From: Blautia sp.
GTDB taxonomy: Bacteria > Bacillota > Clostridia > Lachnospirales > Lachnospiraceae
Direction of reading: 5' to 3'
DNA length: 64,000 bases
NCBI GenBank assembly: GCA_029257805.1
Contig: JARIAR010000036.1
Span: 1-64,000 of the forward strand
Below are positions 1-7,316 of the stretch, in pieces (within the stretch, counting starts at the first letter, position 1; each line of letters begins with the position of its first letter). A program made the translations under genes and the position numbers. The notes beneath the pieces are model-generated. The model did not search any database, had not been told where the DNA came from, and saw only the letters and a program-made list of their open reading frames with translations.

Positions 1-2
1 CT

Positions 3-191
3 GATTTGATTATATTAGACGAGCCGTTCAATGCACTAGATCAGTCGGGGATAGAATTGATAAGAAACTTAATCGTTAAATTAAAACATGAAGGAGCATT
101 GGTTATTTTGGCGTGTCATGATCGAGAAGAACTGGAGAACCTTTCAGATGAGATATTTGTAATGGCTGAAGGAAGGATGATTGAAAAATGA
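3..191 (+). CDS. ABC transporter ATP-binding protein, C-terminal fragment (runs off the window)
   Basis: Only the last 62 codons are inside the window; the reading frame is open at the left edge. The fragment starts with a Walker B segment (LIILDEPFNALD, including the catalytic Glu and the D-loop) and then shows the switch His in LACHDREE. This is the end of an ABC ATPase that energises a membrane transporter in the cytoplasm. The stop codon overlaps the next start by four bases (ATGA), so it is translationally coupled to the membrane-anchored protein that follows. Pairs of this kind are common in peptide or antibiotic export and immunity loci, but the substrate cannot be read from this piece. 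Confidence 0.85.
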   Translation, partial: DLIILDEPFNALDQSGIELIRNLIVKLKHEGALVILACHDREELENLSDEIFVMAEGRMIEK

Positions 192-754
192 AAAAAACAA
201 AAATTGCATTTGCAGTAACAGGGGCCATAGCCTTATTGGGAATGATACAATATATAACACTAAATGCAAAATATCCTGAACCTGTAGAACATATCATGGA
301 ACTTGGAGAGGTGATGAAGATTGATAATTATTCTTTTACACTAAAGGATTGGAAATGGAGTGACGGAAGTATTGTTGACGATATATTGCCTGGATATGAA
401 TTGCTACTTTATTCTGATGGGAAAGGATATCCTTCTGAAAAAGAAAAAATTGCATTGGCAACAGTTGAGATATGTAAAAATGCAGAAGACGATTCCTATT
501 TAGATTTAACTAATATAGCATTTGAAATGGGAGCATGGCATAATCAATGGGACAATGAATTATTTGAGGCACTTAACGGAAAAAATAGTTTATTTCTGAG
601 CTTAAGTGAAGGTGAGAAGAAAGAAATTATTTTTCCAATAGCAATGTTTGATTTTCAATTTACCAGAAAAGAGTGGAAAAACATAGAAGGAAGAAAAGTG
701 AATATTGTTGTTGCTTGTTATCCAGAAAAATATGTATTACAGGGAGGAATATGA
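188..754 (+). CDS. membrane-anchored protein of unknown function, ABC-linked
   Basis: 188 residues. The N-terminus is MKKTK followed by one hydrophobic segment (about residues 7-25), so it is either a signal anchor or an uncleaved signal; there is no lipobox Cys. The rest is a soluble, acidic, beta-rich-looking domain probably outside the membrane. Its start overlaps the stop of the ABC ATPase, so the two are made together, and it may be an accessory or immunity component of that transporter (inference). I do not recognise the family with certainty; small extracytoplasmic DUF proteins of this size accompany ABC genes in Lachnospiraceae. No catalytic motif is visible. Confidence 0.75.
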   Translation: MKKTKIAFAVTGAIALLGMIQYITLNAKYPEPVEHIMELGEVMKIDNYSFTLKDWKWSDGSIVDDILPGYELLLYSDGKGYPSEKEKIALATVEICKNAEDDSYLDLTNIAFEMGAWHNQWDNELFEALNGKNSLFLSLSEGEKKEIIFPIAMFDFQFTRKEWKNIEGRKVNIVVACYPEKYVLQGGI

Positions 755-873
755 GAATATCCCTCCCGTTATTATTGTAGATTGTCAAGTAAAATGAGGT
801 AGGTGAATTTTTGTGATAATAACATCTTTTAAATCAAGTAAATCTTTGATATAATTAGGGAGCATTGATTTAC

Positions 874-920
874 ACCTCCGAGTGATTTGTTTGCTAGACT
901 GGCACTTGGAGGTTTTTTAT
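874..920 (+). terminator. rho-independent terminator
   Basis: Inverted repeat 874-884 / 903-913 (ACCTCCGAGTG with CACTTGGAGGT, one G-T pair) followed by TTTTTTAT. It could end the two-gene transcript upstream or belong to the insertion-sequence relic that follows. The rest of 755-1040 has no gene; a second hairpin with a perfect 8-bp stem lies at 950-957/966-973 without a U-run. Confidence 0.65.
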
Positions 921-1040
921 TATTCCTATTATAGAATAAAAACATCAGGGTGCATGAGTTAAATTTCATGCACTCCAACATTTATTATAGAACCTTTATG
1001 AACAAGGATCTTAATTTGCCTGCTATTATTATGAGAAAAA

Positions 1041-1178
1041 AACCTGGTTACAAAAACTTTTGAAAGTGTTGAGCAGTTAGATGAAATGACAAAACAATAT
1101 ATTATCTGGTATAATTATGTGAGACTTTATTCAACGAATAATTATATGACACCAATGGAGGTTCTATATAGAGCATGA
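1041..1178 (+). pseudogene. IS3-family-like transposase, C-terminal relic
   Basis: The frame that ends at TGA 1176-1178 encodes about 45 residues, including QYIIWYNYVRLYSTNNYMTP, which matches the end of the integrase (rve-type) core of IS3-like transposases, where a Y-N-x-x-R-x-H/Y-S-x-x-x-Y-x-(S/T)-P pattern follows the catalytic Glu. No start codon, DDE residues or orfA remain, so it is a dead fragment. It marks an old insertion followed by deletion, consistent with the broken genes on either side. Confidence 0.7.
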
Positions 1179-1185
1179 TTTCTGA

Positions 1186-1734
1186 AAAAAGGAAATTGAT
1201 CCAGCAGGTCACTGTATTCGAGTAAGCAGAAACTATTTTCAATTTAATCCGATTGAAACTACTGATGGTAATGACTTGGTTGAGCAAATCATATATGACG
1301 ACCTCACACTTAATATTTTAGTACCAGAAAAGTATATGGATATGGAAGAACAGATTATTTCAGCATATCGGGAGCAGTTTTATTTTGAAAAGGTCCAAGC
1401 AACGAATGACTATAACGAAATGGCTGGAATAGAAACGGTGCTTGACATTCCTGAAGAAAGTCTGAATATTAACATCATTTATGTAAAAGATGGACAGAGT
1501 TATTTTACTTTCCGTTCTGATTGTGCGTCTACAACCAATAATCGGATTGTAGACCCAATCGTGATGATTTACACATCAAATATCCATTGCAACTACGCAC
1601 ACAGCATTATGTCTCAATGGCTATACTTCTATTCTGATGAAGAAAATATAGAGGATGTATATCAAAGTATAAAGCCGTATGTGTTACAATGTGGTGCAGA
1701 GGAAAGCGTGCAACAAATTTCTCCTGTTGATTGA
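1186..1734 (+). pseudogene. 5'-truncated gene of unknown function
   Basis: The frame is open from just after TGA 1183-1185 to the stop at 1732-1734 (about 182 residues), but has no ATG and no ribosome site at its head; the first possible start is a TTG at 1276. The coding character is good, and residues upstream of that TTG (such as GHCIRVSRNYFQFNP) read as continuous protein, so the real N-terminus was probably lost at the junction with the transposase relic. I do not recognise the family. No transmembrane segment is seen in the remaining part. It could still be expressed from an internal start, but that is unlikely. Confidence 0.55.
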
Positions 1735-1786
1735 ATCAACAACGGATAAGTATTGAAAGAAATCTTGGTTTATCAAGCGACCACCC

Positions 1787-2101
1787 ATGACAAAACCGAG
1801 AGAGAAAATCCGCAAGGAAGTGCCCGCCGAGATTGAGGACGGGGAGAAGAAAATCCGGCAGCTTAAAAACCGGGCAAAGGTGTTGCGTCAGAAGCTGGCT
1901 CAAGAGGAACGAAAGGCGCACTTATATACTCTTACAGACGTGTGCGCTTGGGCGCATACAGGGGACCCTACACTTATTCTGCGACAGCTTGCGCTGATTT
2001 TTTACAAGTTTTATATCTGCTATACTGGTGGTGGTACCCATTGGTTCTATGTAAAGAAAGAGTACAAATTAAATGCAACCAATTTTCTCTATTTTCAGTA
2101 A
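1787..2101 (+). pseudogene. DUF3847-like mobile-element protein, truncated
   Basis: The first ~50 codons (MTKPREKIRKE..., then a basic helix with KNRAKVLRQKLAQEERKAH) resemble the small DUF3847 proteins encoded next to MobA/MobL relaxases in mobilisable Firmicute elements. This stretch is clearly GC-richer than the flanking DNA. After about residue 52 the sequence turns into AT-rich, non-coding-looking DNA, so the end has been replaced. No relaxase follows. A hairpin (2176-2183/2198-2205) without a U-run sits downstream; nothing else is visible up to 2297. Confidence 0.5.
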
Positions 2102-2297
2102 AGTTTAACTTGCTGTTTCTACTGCATTCTCTTCAAAATTTTTCGGATATTTTTCCCGTATTATAATACAAACAAGGACAGAGGCTTAAAAAACAGGCTC
2201 TGTCCCGAATAACTAACGACATATCTTATATCAGTTTTTTCTGTTTACACAAAATTTGAAGCTTCCTCGGATCTCTGTAATATAACAAAAATGTTTA

Positions 2298-3056
2298 TTA
2301 TTCTGTCCAATATAAAATAGCATCATGAAGAAACTGGGCACATCCACAGATTGTTCTATCATAGTATGCCGTAAAGCGTTGGTCTGCCAGATAGAGTTTG
2401 GCCAGTCCTCTGTGCTCTTGTGCATCGTATTTGTTATTGCTTATTGTAAGCCAGCGGCGATGCATTTTCACGATTTTTTTACCGGCTTTATCAGAAGGAG
2501 AAAGTTTTGTGTGTACTGCCTCCTCAAGATCATGAAAAATTGTATTGCCCAGTTCTGTCCATTCCTGATATTGCTGGGGGGTAAGGTTCAGGATGTTGGC
2601 GCGAAGGGAATCTACAGATTCGTCACCGTACAGAGTACGGGCTTCCTGTTCAAAGCATTGTTCATATTGTTCTAAAGCATTTTGTTTAAAAGCTTCAAAT
2701 TTCTTTTCGTCTGTCATAATTTCATTCCTTTCTTCTGCTTGAATGGTATTTTTTACCGCTTGAATTAAGTCGCATAGTTGTGTTTGTCTTGTTTCCAGTT
2801 CTTTTAAATGGTTTTTTAGAGCAGACAAACGGTCGAAGGAGGGGGAATCCAGACATTTTTTGATTTGTGCCAGTTCCACCCCGAGGGCACGGTAAAAAAG
2901 AATGTCCTGCAGACGGTCTACTTCTTTGGAACCATAATAGCGATAACCATTTTGGGCAGTTCGGCTTGGTTTCAGCAGATCGATTTTGTCATACCAGCGC
3001 AGAGTACGGGTGGTTACTCCGGCTAAGCGTGACAGTTGTTGAATTGAATATTCCAT
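2298..3056 (-). CDS. MerR-family regulator of TipAL type (MerR HTH plus TipAS drug-binding domain)
   Basis: 252 residues. Residues 1-70 are a MerR winged helix (YSIQQLSRLAGVTTRTLRWYD, then YRYYGSKEVDRLQDILFYR), residues 75-108 form the dimerisation coiled coil, and residues ~120-250 match a TipAS domain (HRRWLT...YDAQEHRGLAKLYLADQRF). TipAL-type proteins bind thiopeptides or other antimicrobials and activate promoters with long spacers. The start is supported by CAAGGAGG 9 bases upstream. Its own promoter has the 19-bp spacer typical of MerR targets (see 3077-3107), so autoactivation is likely. It lies downstream of, and co-directional with, a MATE exporter, suggesting a drug-response pair. 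Confidence 0.88.
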   Translation of the reverse strand: MEYSIQQLSRLAGVTTRTLRWYDKIDLLKPSRTAQNGYRYYGSKEVDRLQDILFYRALGVELAQIKKCLDSPSFDRLSALKNHLKELETRQTQLCDLIQAVKNTIQAEERNEIMTDEKKFEAFKQNALEQYEQCFEQEARTLYGDESVDSLRANILNLTPQQYQEWTELGNTIFHDLEEAVHTKLSPSDKAGKKIVKMHRRWLTISNNKYDAQEHRGLAKLYLADQRFTAYYDRTICGCAQFLHDAILYWTE

Positions 3057-3076
3057 TTAGATACCTCCTTGACTGT

Positions 3077-3107
3077 ATTGTAGCAGTTGGCGTTGCGTCA
3101 AAGTCAA
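3077..3107 (-). promoter_or_regulatory. MerR-type promoter with 19-bp spacer and dyad
   Basis: Read on the minus strand: -35 TTGACT (3102-3107), a 19-bp spacer, -10 TACAAT (3077-3082). The spacer contains an imperfect palindrome (plus strand TTGGCGTTGCGTCAA, 3087-3101). Overlong spacers with a central dyad are the hallmark of MerR-activated promoters. It drives the TipAL-like gene. Confidence 0.65.
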
Positions 3108-3134
3108 GACGTATTTTTAGCAAAAGATAAAAAA

Positions 3135-4463
3135 TCAGGATGCGTGGTTTATGACGTTGCGCTTTGAATCAAACTTAGAAATTTTGGAAAAGTACTTTGC
3201 CATAATAAGTGTGATTATTTCAACAGCAGGGATGGACAGCCAAACGCCGTCAAGGCCCCAGAGCCAGGAAAATAAAATAACGACAGCGATGATACCAACG
3301 CAGCCCCGGAAAAAGGAAAGTTTCAGTGAGTGGGATACGTATTCCGTTGCACTAAAGCGTGCGGTAGTCATAAAGTTATATCCTAAAAACAGAAAACTTA
3401 CAAAATAGATTTTTAATCCTCGTTCCGCAATTATTTGAAGTTCCATATTATGTTCCTGATTAAAAATTTCAATCATTTCAGGGGCAAAATGTAGTGTGCT
3501 TAAAAATACAAAAATACCTATTGCAGCAGATACAGCAATTCCATGTCGAAAAATAAAATGTATATGAGAAGTATCGCCTTCTCCGTATGCGGTACTAAGC
3601 AGGGGCTGTACACCCTGGGAAACCCCGGTAAAAATGGCCAGTACAATAAGTGCGAGATTTGCCACAACACCATAGGCGGCAACTCCTATATTCCCGGAAT
3701 GTTTTAGAATAAGGATATTAAATATCAGCAGGACAATACCGGAAGAAAATTCATTGATAAATGATGCCATACCAAACCCACATAGCTTTTTTATTTCTGA
3801 AAGACAAAGAAGAGTTTTTGTAAAATGGAACTGATTTTGTTTACATAGCCAATGTATCAGACAAATAAGTATGCCGGTGACTGGTGTTAATGCAGTGGCA
3901 AAAGCTGCGCCAAAGATTCCCCAATTAAGCGGGTACATAAATACATAATCCAGAATTATATTCGTTGCGCTTCCTATAAGCATGGCAAGCATGGCAAGTT
4001 TAGGGTTGCCGTCATTGCGAATAAAACTGATATATAAATGGCGCAGAATAAAAAAAGGAGCAAAGCATAGAATTGTTTTCATATAAATATTTGCCATGGG
4101 CAAAATGTTGCCTTCTGCACCTAAAAGTAAAACAATTGGTTTTGAAAAGAAAATACCAATCAAACATAATATGATTCCGATTCCCAAAGATAAATAGAAT
4201 GCAGTAGTAAAAACCGAGTTTGCTTTGTAATCTTCATTACGGGCTTTTAAAATGGAATAGTATGTGGCTCCCCCAATTCCTAATAGAATACCCAGACCAT
4301 TGATTAATCCAAAAATGCATATTGTAAGATTTAAGGCGGCAAGACCGTTTACTCCTAATTTATCAGCTACAAAAAAAGTATCAGTGAGAATTGTTACAGC
4401 AGCTCCGAGCATGCCCAGAATGCTCATAGAAATATAACGATAAAAGTGAATAGTTTTTTTCAT
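3135..4463 (-). CDS. MATE-family multidrug efflux transporter
   Basis: 442 residues from the ATG at 4463, about the usual MATE length, with about 12 hydrophobic segments in two similar halves. N-terminal features fit the family: an early GMLGAAVTILTDTFFVADKLG segment and then GLGILLGIGGATYYS. It is an integral membrane exporter that uses a Na+ or H+ gradient to expel drugs or metabolites. The start was chosen because GAGGAGG (4469-4475) lies 5 bases before it; an in-frame ATG at 4499 sits inside a hairpin stem and has no ribosome site. Expression probably depends on an attenuator in the leader. The downstream TipAL-like regulator suggests an antimicrobial-responsive unit. Confidence 0.9.
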   Translation of the reverse strand: MKKTIHFYRYISMSILGMLGAAVTILTDTFFVADKLGVNGLAALNLTICIFGLINGLGILLGIGGATYYSILKARNEDYKANSVFTTAFYLSLGIGIILCLIGIFFSKPIVLLLGAEGNILPMANIYMKTILCFAPFFILRHLYISFIRNDGNPKLAMLAMLIGSATNIILDYVFMYPLNWGIFGAAFATALTPVTGILICLIHWLCKQNQFHFTKTLLCLSEIKKLCGFGMASFINEFSSGIVLLIFNILILKHSGNIGVAAYGVVANLALIVLAIFTGVSQGVQPLLSTAYGEGDTSHIHFIFRHGIAVSAAIGIFVFLSTLHFAPEMIEIFNQEHNMELQIIAERGLKIYFVSFLFLGYNFMTTARFSATEYVSHSLKLSFFRGCVGIIAVVILFSWLWGLDGVWLSIPAVEIITLIMAKYFSKISKFDSKRNVINHAS

Positions 4464-4475
4464 TTTTTCCTCCTC

Positions 4476-4537
4476 AAAAAAATAGGGTGCTTCACACATT
4501 CCTTCTAAGATCTACGGAATGTGTGAAGCACCCTATT
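4476..4537 (-). terminator. attenuator-like terminator in the MATE leader
   Basis: A perfect 22-bp inverted repeat (4481-4502 / 4516-4537, 13-base loop). On the minus strand it is followed at once by a run of seven U (4476-4482) and then by the GAGGAGG ribosome site of the MATE gene. The promoter is at 4588-4616, so the hairpin lies inside the untranslated leader (about 120 bases) and would stop transcription unless it is prevented from forming. A smaller hairpin (TATCCG-TCAT-CGGATA, about 4543-4558) precedes it. Confidence 0.75.
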
Positions 4538-4587
4538 AGTATCTATCCGATGACGGATACCTGTGCAAATATTTAAAATTTGAAAAG

Positions 4588-4616
4588 AATATATCATAAG
4601 AAATATTTTTTGTCAA
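4588..4616 (-). promoter_or_regulatory. sigma-A promoter of the MATE gene
   Basis: Minus strand: -35 TTGACA (4611-4616), 17-bp spacer, -10 TATATT (4588-4593). This is a near-consensus vegetative promoter, which makes the downstream terminator hairpin the likely control point. Confidence 0.75.
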
Positions 4617-4637
4617 TGGAATTATAATAATGATTTA

Positions 4638-4853
4638 TTATTTTCCTTGATTGTTTTCGCTTAACGCGGGATAGAGGCTGATAAGGTAAAGACCACATAG
4701 TCCTACCAAACCATAAATAATTCGTGACAGCCAGCTCATGCTTCCAAAAACTGTGGCTACCAGGTTAAAATTAAAAAAACCAATAAGTCCCCAGTTTACA
4801 GCACCTATTATAGCAATGGTCAGACTGAAATATTGTAAAAATCTGTTTTCCAT
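4638..4853 (-). CDS. DUF378 family small membrane protein
   Basis: 71 residues with two transmembrane segments. The motif IGAVNWGLIGFF followed by NLVATVFG and IYGLVGLCGLYLI is characteristic of DUF378 (B. subtilis YuzA-like) proteins. Their function is unknown. The start has AAGGATGG upstream. It lies between the MATE gene and the DUF5067-type gene on the same strand; no terminator separates it from the latter (58-base gap), so the two may be cotranscribed. Confidence 0.85.
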   Translation of the reverse strand: MENRFLQYFSLTIAIIGAVNWGLIGFFNFNLVATVFGSMSWLSRIIYGLVGLCGLYLISLYPALSENNQGK

Positions 4854-4911
4854 AAGTCACCATCCTTTCTGAAACATATTATTTCAAGAAAAGATAAAGA
4901 TATACAGGAAA

Positions 4912-6021
4912 TTACTGGATTTTTAAAATCTGAGAAGCAGTTTTTCCATTGTTGAAACGGAATGTTTCACTTGCCTGAAGCGTAACATCTTCTTTTCCGG
5001 AAATTGTAAACACCTGGCAGACATTAACGGTTTCTCCTGGACCGACTTCTTTCATAAAATTATCAATAGCAGCATTGTTTTTTTCCGGAATAGCAGCATT
5101 GCATACTTTTCCATTTTGATATGCCTGTATATTTACGTCTACCATGGCACTGGAAGCAACATTGCTGTTGTTTGTATAATCATAGTATAAAAGAAGGCAT
5201 GGTTCTCCGGAAAAATCTTTTTCAATTTTATGCTGTGTATAACGGATCGTAAATTTGTCCGTTGTCATGTTGATCGTATCTTCCTTAGAAGGGGAAGGTA
5301 TGGAATCCACAGTGTTTTCTTCCTTTATTTCAGGAGAAGAAAGAGAGGATTCTAAATCTTTGATAACACTCTGGAAATTAGCAGACATAATTTTTACGGT
5401 ATTTTCGTCAAGAGAAGCTATTTTCCACTGATCTTTGATCTTTATAACCGGGTAAACAACGTCAGATTCTGTAAAGCTATATTCCATTTGGGAAGCTTTT
5501 TCTGTAAGAATGGAAGCAAGTTTCTGATGCGTTTCTTCAGGGGTTATAGTCTGTTCAGAAAGAGCAGAAGATACCATTTGGCGGAGAAATTCTCCAATGG
5601 CATCCTGGTAAATGGCAGAACCGTCTACATATTTAATATGTGCGGTTATTTTTGCAGTACCATTCTGAAGATCGAAATCATTCTGTGTAATCTTAAAACT
5701 CATATTTTTGTTGATATCCTGGAAAAACTCAGTGTAAGTGGGGTTTCTTAAATCTACTTCATCCAATGAAGAAAGATCGCTGTTCTGGAGATATTTTTCC
5801 ATAGATGCAAAATCCATTTTCTGGGCATTAGATAGAAAAGCTTCGACTGCTTTTTGTGCCTGATTCCGTTCTGAAAAATAGTAATATGCGAATCCACCCC
5901 CTATTAAAAGAATAAAAATCAGAAGGAAAAGCAAGAAAAGTGGAAATTTTTTCTTCTTTTTTGTTTCCACAGATGTTTCTGTGTTTGACATTTCTGTATT
6001 TTCAATATTTTCTGTATTCAT
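4912..6021 (-). CDS. DUF5067-type membrane-anchored extracellular protein
   Basis: 369 residues. A short acidic cytoplasmic tail and a poly-Lys stop (residues 20-25) precede one transmembrane helix (about 26-48). Residues 55-220 look like an NTF2-like/DUF4878-type domain (QAQKAVEAFLSNAQKMDFASM..., then IKDQWKIASLDE). A Ser/Pro/Glu-rich linker leads to a C-terminal domain (about 250-369) resembling DUF5067 (FTIRYTQHKIEKDFSGEPCL then YYDYTNNS). Such proteins are cell-surface and of unknown role, perhaps ligand binding. The start has AAGGAGG 5 bases upstream and a good promoter (6072-6100). Nothing suggests an enzyme. Confidence 0.75.
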   Translation of the reverse strand: MNTENIENTEMSNTETSVETKKKKKFPLFLLFLLIFILLIGGGFAYYYFSERNQAQKAVEAFLSNAQKMDFASMEKYLQNSDLSSLDEVDLRNPTYTEFFQDINKNMSFKITQNDFDLQNGTAKITAHIKYVDGSAIYQDAIGEFLRQMVSSALSEQTITPEETHQKLASILTEKASQMEYSFTESDVVYPVIKIKDQWKIASLDENTVKIMSANFQSVIKDLESSLSSPEIKEENTVDSIPSPSKEDTINMTTDKFTIRYTQHKIEKDFSGEPCLLLYYDYTNNSNVASSAMVDVNIQAYQNGKVCNAAIPEKNNAAIDNFMKEVGPGETVNVCQVFTISGKEDVTLQASETFRFNNGKTASQILKIQ

Positions 6022-6071
6022 AGTACCTCCTTATGTGATAAAATAGAATCAAATTAGATTCCGTTATCATA

Positions 6072-6100
6072 AGTATAGCAGAACTCCCTGGGGTTGACAA
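6072..6100 (-). promoter_or_regulatory. sigma-A promoter of the DUF5067-type gene
   Basis: Minus strand: TTGTCA (6095-6100), 17-bp spacer, TATACT (6072-6077). The -35 lies within TTGACAA, so a divergent plus-strand -35 TTGACA (6094-6099) overlaps it; the matching plus-strand -10 (TGGATA, 6117-6122) is poor. Confidence 0.65.
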
Positions 6101-6150
6101 TGGCAATCAACGGCAATGGATATTACAAAAAAAGAAAGGGATGCAGGGAA

Positions 6151-7080
6151 ATGAATAAAAAATATGAAGGAACATTTGTTTCGGAAAAAGACGGACTTGG
6201 TATTTCCGTCCTTATAATTCTGCCGGAAAAGAAACCATACCGGGCAGTGGTACAGCTTGTTCATGGAATGAGCGAGTATAAGGAAAGATATCTACCATTT
6301 ATGGAATATCTGGCAGACCATGGATATGCAGTGGCAATTCATGATCATCGCGGACATGGAAAGAGTGTTCGTGGAAAAGAAGATCTGGGATATATGTACG
6401 GAGGTGGTGCAGATGCATTGCTTTCAGATATTGGAACGGTTAACCGGATGATGAGAGAAAAATTCCCTGAATTGCCATTAATTTTATTGGGACATAGCAT
6501 GGGGTCACTTGCTGTAAGAGCCTTTGCTGCCAGACACGATCAGTGTATGGATATGCTGATCATATGCGGTTCTCCAAGTAAAAATCCTGCCCGGATTCCA
6601 GGAAAAATCCTGGCGCATATTGAGAAGGCTGTGTTTGGGCCTAAACATAAAAGTGTCCTTCTGGAAAAACTATCGTTTGGTCCTTATGAGAATCGTTTTT
6701 TAAAGGATGAAATTTGCAAATCATGGGTATGTGCAGATCCGGAGGCTGCAAAGGCATATGAACAATCTGAGTTTTGTGGGTTTACTTTTACAGATGACGG
6801 GTACCTTGTTTTGTTTGAACTGATGAAAAGGGCATATGATGTAAAAAATTGGAAATGTACTTCTCCAAAAATGCCGGTTCTTTTTGTAAGTGGTTCCGAT
6901 GACCCTTGTTTGGGAAATGCAAGAAAATTTGCAAATGCAGTTCGTGATATGAGAAGAGCCGGTTATAAAGATGTAAAAGGAAAGCTGTATCCGGGGATGC
7001 GTCATGAGATTTTAAATGAAAAAGAGAAATATAAAGTTTACCGTGACTTAACAGGATATATGCGCAAAAAAGGTTTTTAA
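6151..7080 (+). CDS. alpha/beta hydrolase (serine aminopeptidase / lysophospholipase-like)
   Basis: 309 residues. It has the monoacylglycerol lipase/lysophospholipase layout: an oxyanion HGMSEYKERY, then DHRGHGKS, the nucleophile elbow GHSMG (Ser about residue 120), the acid in FVSGSDDP and the catalytic His in PGMRHEIL near the C-terminus. The triad is therefore complete. No signal peptide, so it is cytoplasmic; the substrate is probably a lipid ester or a small ester. I chose ATG 6151, preceded by GCAGGGAA. A longer reading from TTG 6094 is possible in frame, but that TTG is part of a TTGACA hexamer and has no ribosome site. It is monocistronic with a divergent neighbour. Confidence 0.9.
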   Translation: MNKKYEGTFVSEKDGLGISVLIILPEKKPYRAVVQLVHGMSEYKERYLPFMEYLADHGYAVAIHDHRGHGKSVRGKEDLGYMYGGGADALLSDIGTVNRMMREKFPELPLILLGHSMGSLAVRAFAARHDQCMDMLIICGSPSKNPARIPGKILAHIEKAVFGPKHKSVLLEKLSFGPYENRFLKDEICKSWVCADPEAAKAYEQSEFCGFTFTDDGYLVLFELMKRAYDVKNWKCTSPKMPVLFVSGSDDPCLGNARKFANAVRDMRRAGYKDVKGKLYPGMRHEILNEKEKYKVYRDLTGYMRKKGF

Positions 7081-7160
7081 AGATAATGTGCAGAAAGAAT
7101 AAAGCTTCTGTTTATCGGCTATAATAAAAAGAAAAAGAAGTTGGTGAGAGGAGAGGCTGT

Positions 7161-7316
7161 ATGCACAGAAATGGATGGATACTTTTTTTGATTCTCCTGT
7201 GTGTGGCATTTTTTGTAAGTTGTGGAAAAAAAGAAGGTGCAGAAGCAGAGAGAGGTGAACTGGTAAAAGAGGAACATATATATGAAGAAATTACTGAAAT
7301 ACTTAAAAGGATATGA
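7161..7316 (+). CDS. small lipoprotein overlapping the ABC exporter gene
   Basis: 51 residues: MHRNGW, a hydrophobic stretch (residues 7-19) and a lipobox FVSC with Cys21, then an acidic charged tail. It is preceded by GAGAGGAG, and a TATAAT (7120-7125) lies upstream. Its last 35 bases overlap the start of the ABC gene at 7282 in another frame, so translation is probably coupled. The mature protein would be a 31-residue lipid-anchored peptide on the outer face of the membrane. I do not recognise a family; it may be an accessory to the exporter or only a coupling leader. It is easily missed because it is short. Confidence 0.6.
   Translation: MHRNGWILFLILLCVAFFVSCGKKEGAEAERGELVKEEHIYEEITEILKRI

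Noticed and set aside
4464-4499. MATE start at ATG 4499
   Set aside because: It lies in the hairpin stem with no usable ribosome site; the extra 12 residues do not resemble MATE proteins.
4481-4537. 22-bp inverted repeat as the ends of an insertion sequence or MITE
   Set aside because: The loop is only 13 bases, the U-run and ribosome site follow directly, and no target duplication is seen; an attenuator explains it better.
4538-4562. Guanidine (mini-ykkC) riboswitch in the MATE leader
   Set aside because: The small hairpin has a TCAT loop on the transcribed strand and not the ACGR loops required; only one such hairpin is present.
6094-6150. TTG start for the hydrolase
   Set aside because: The TTG is part of a TTGACA promoter-like hexamer and lacks a ribosome site; the family begins near the ATG at 6151.
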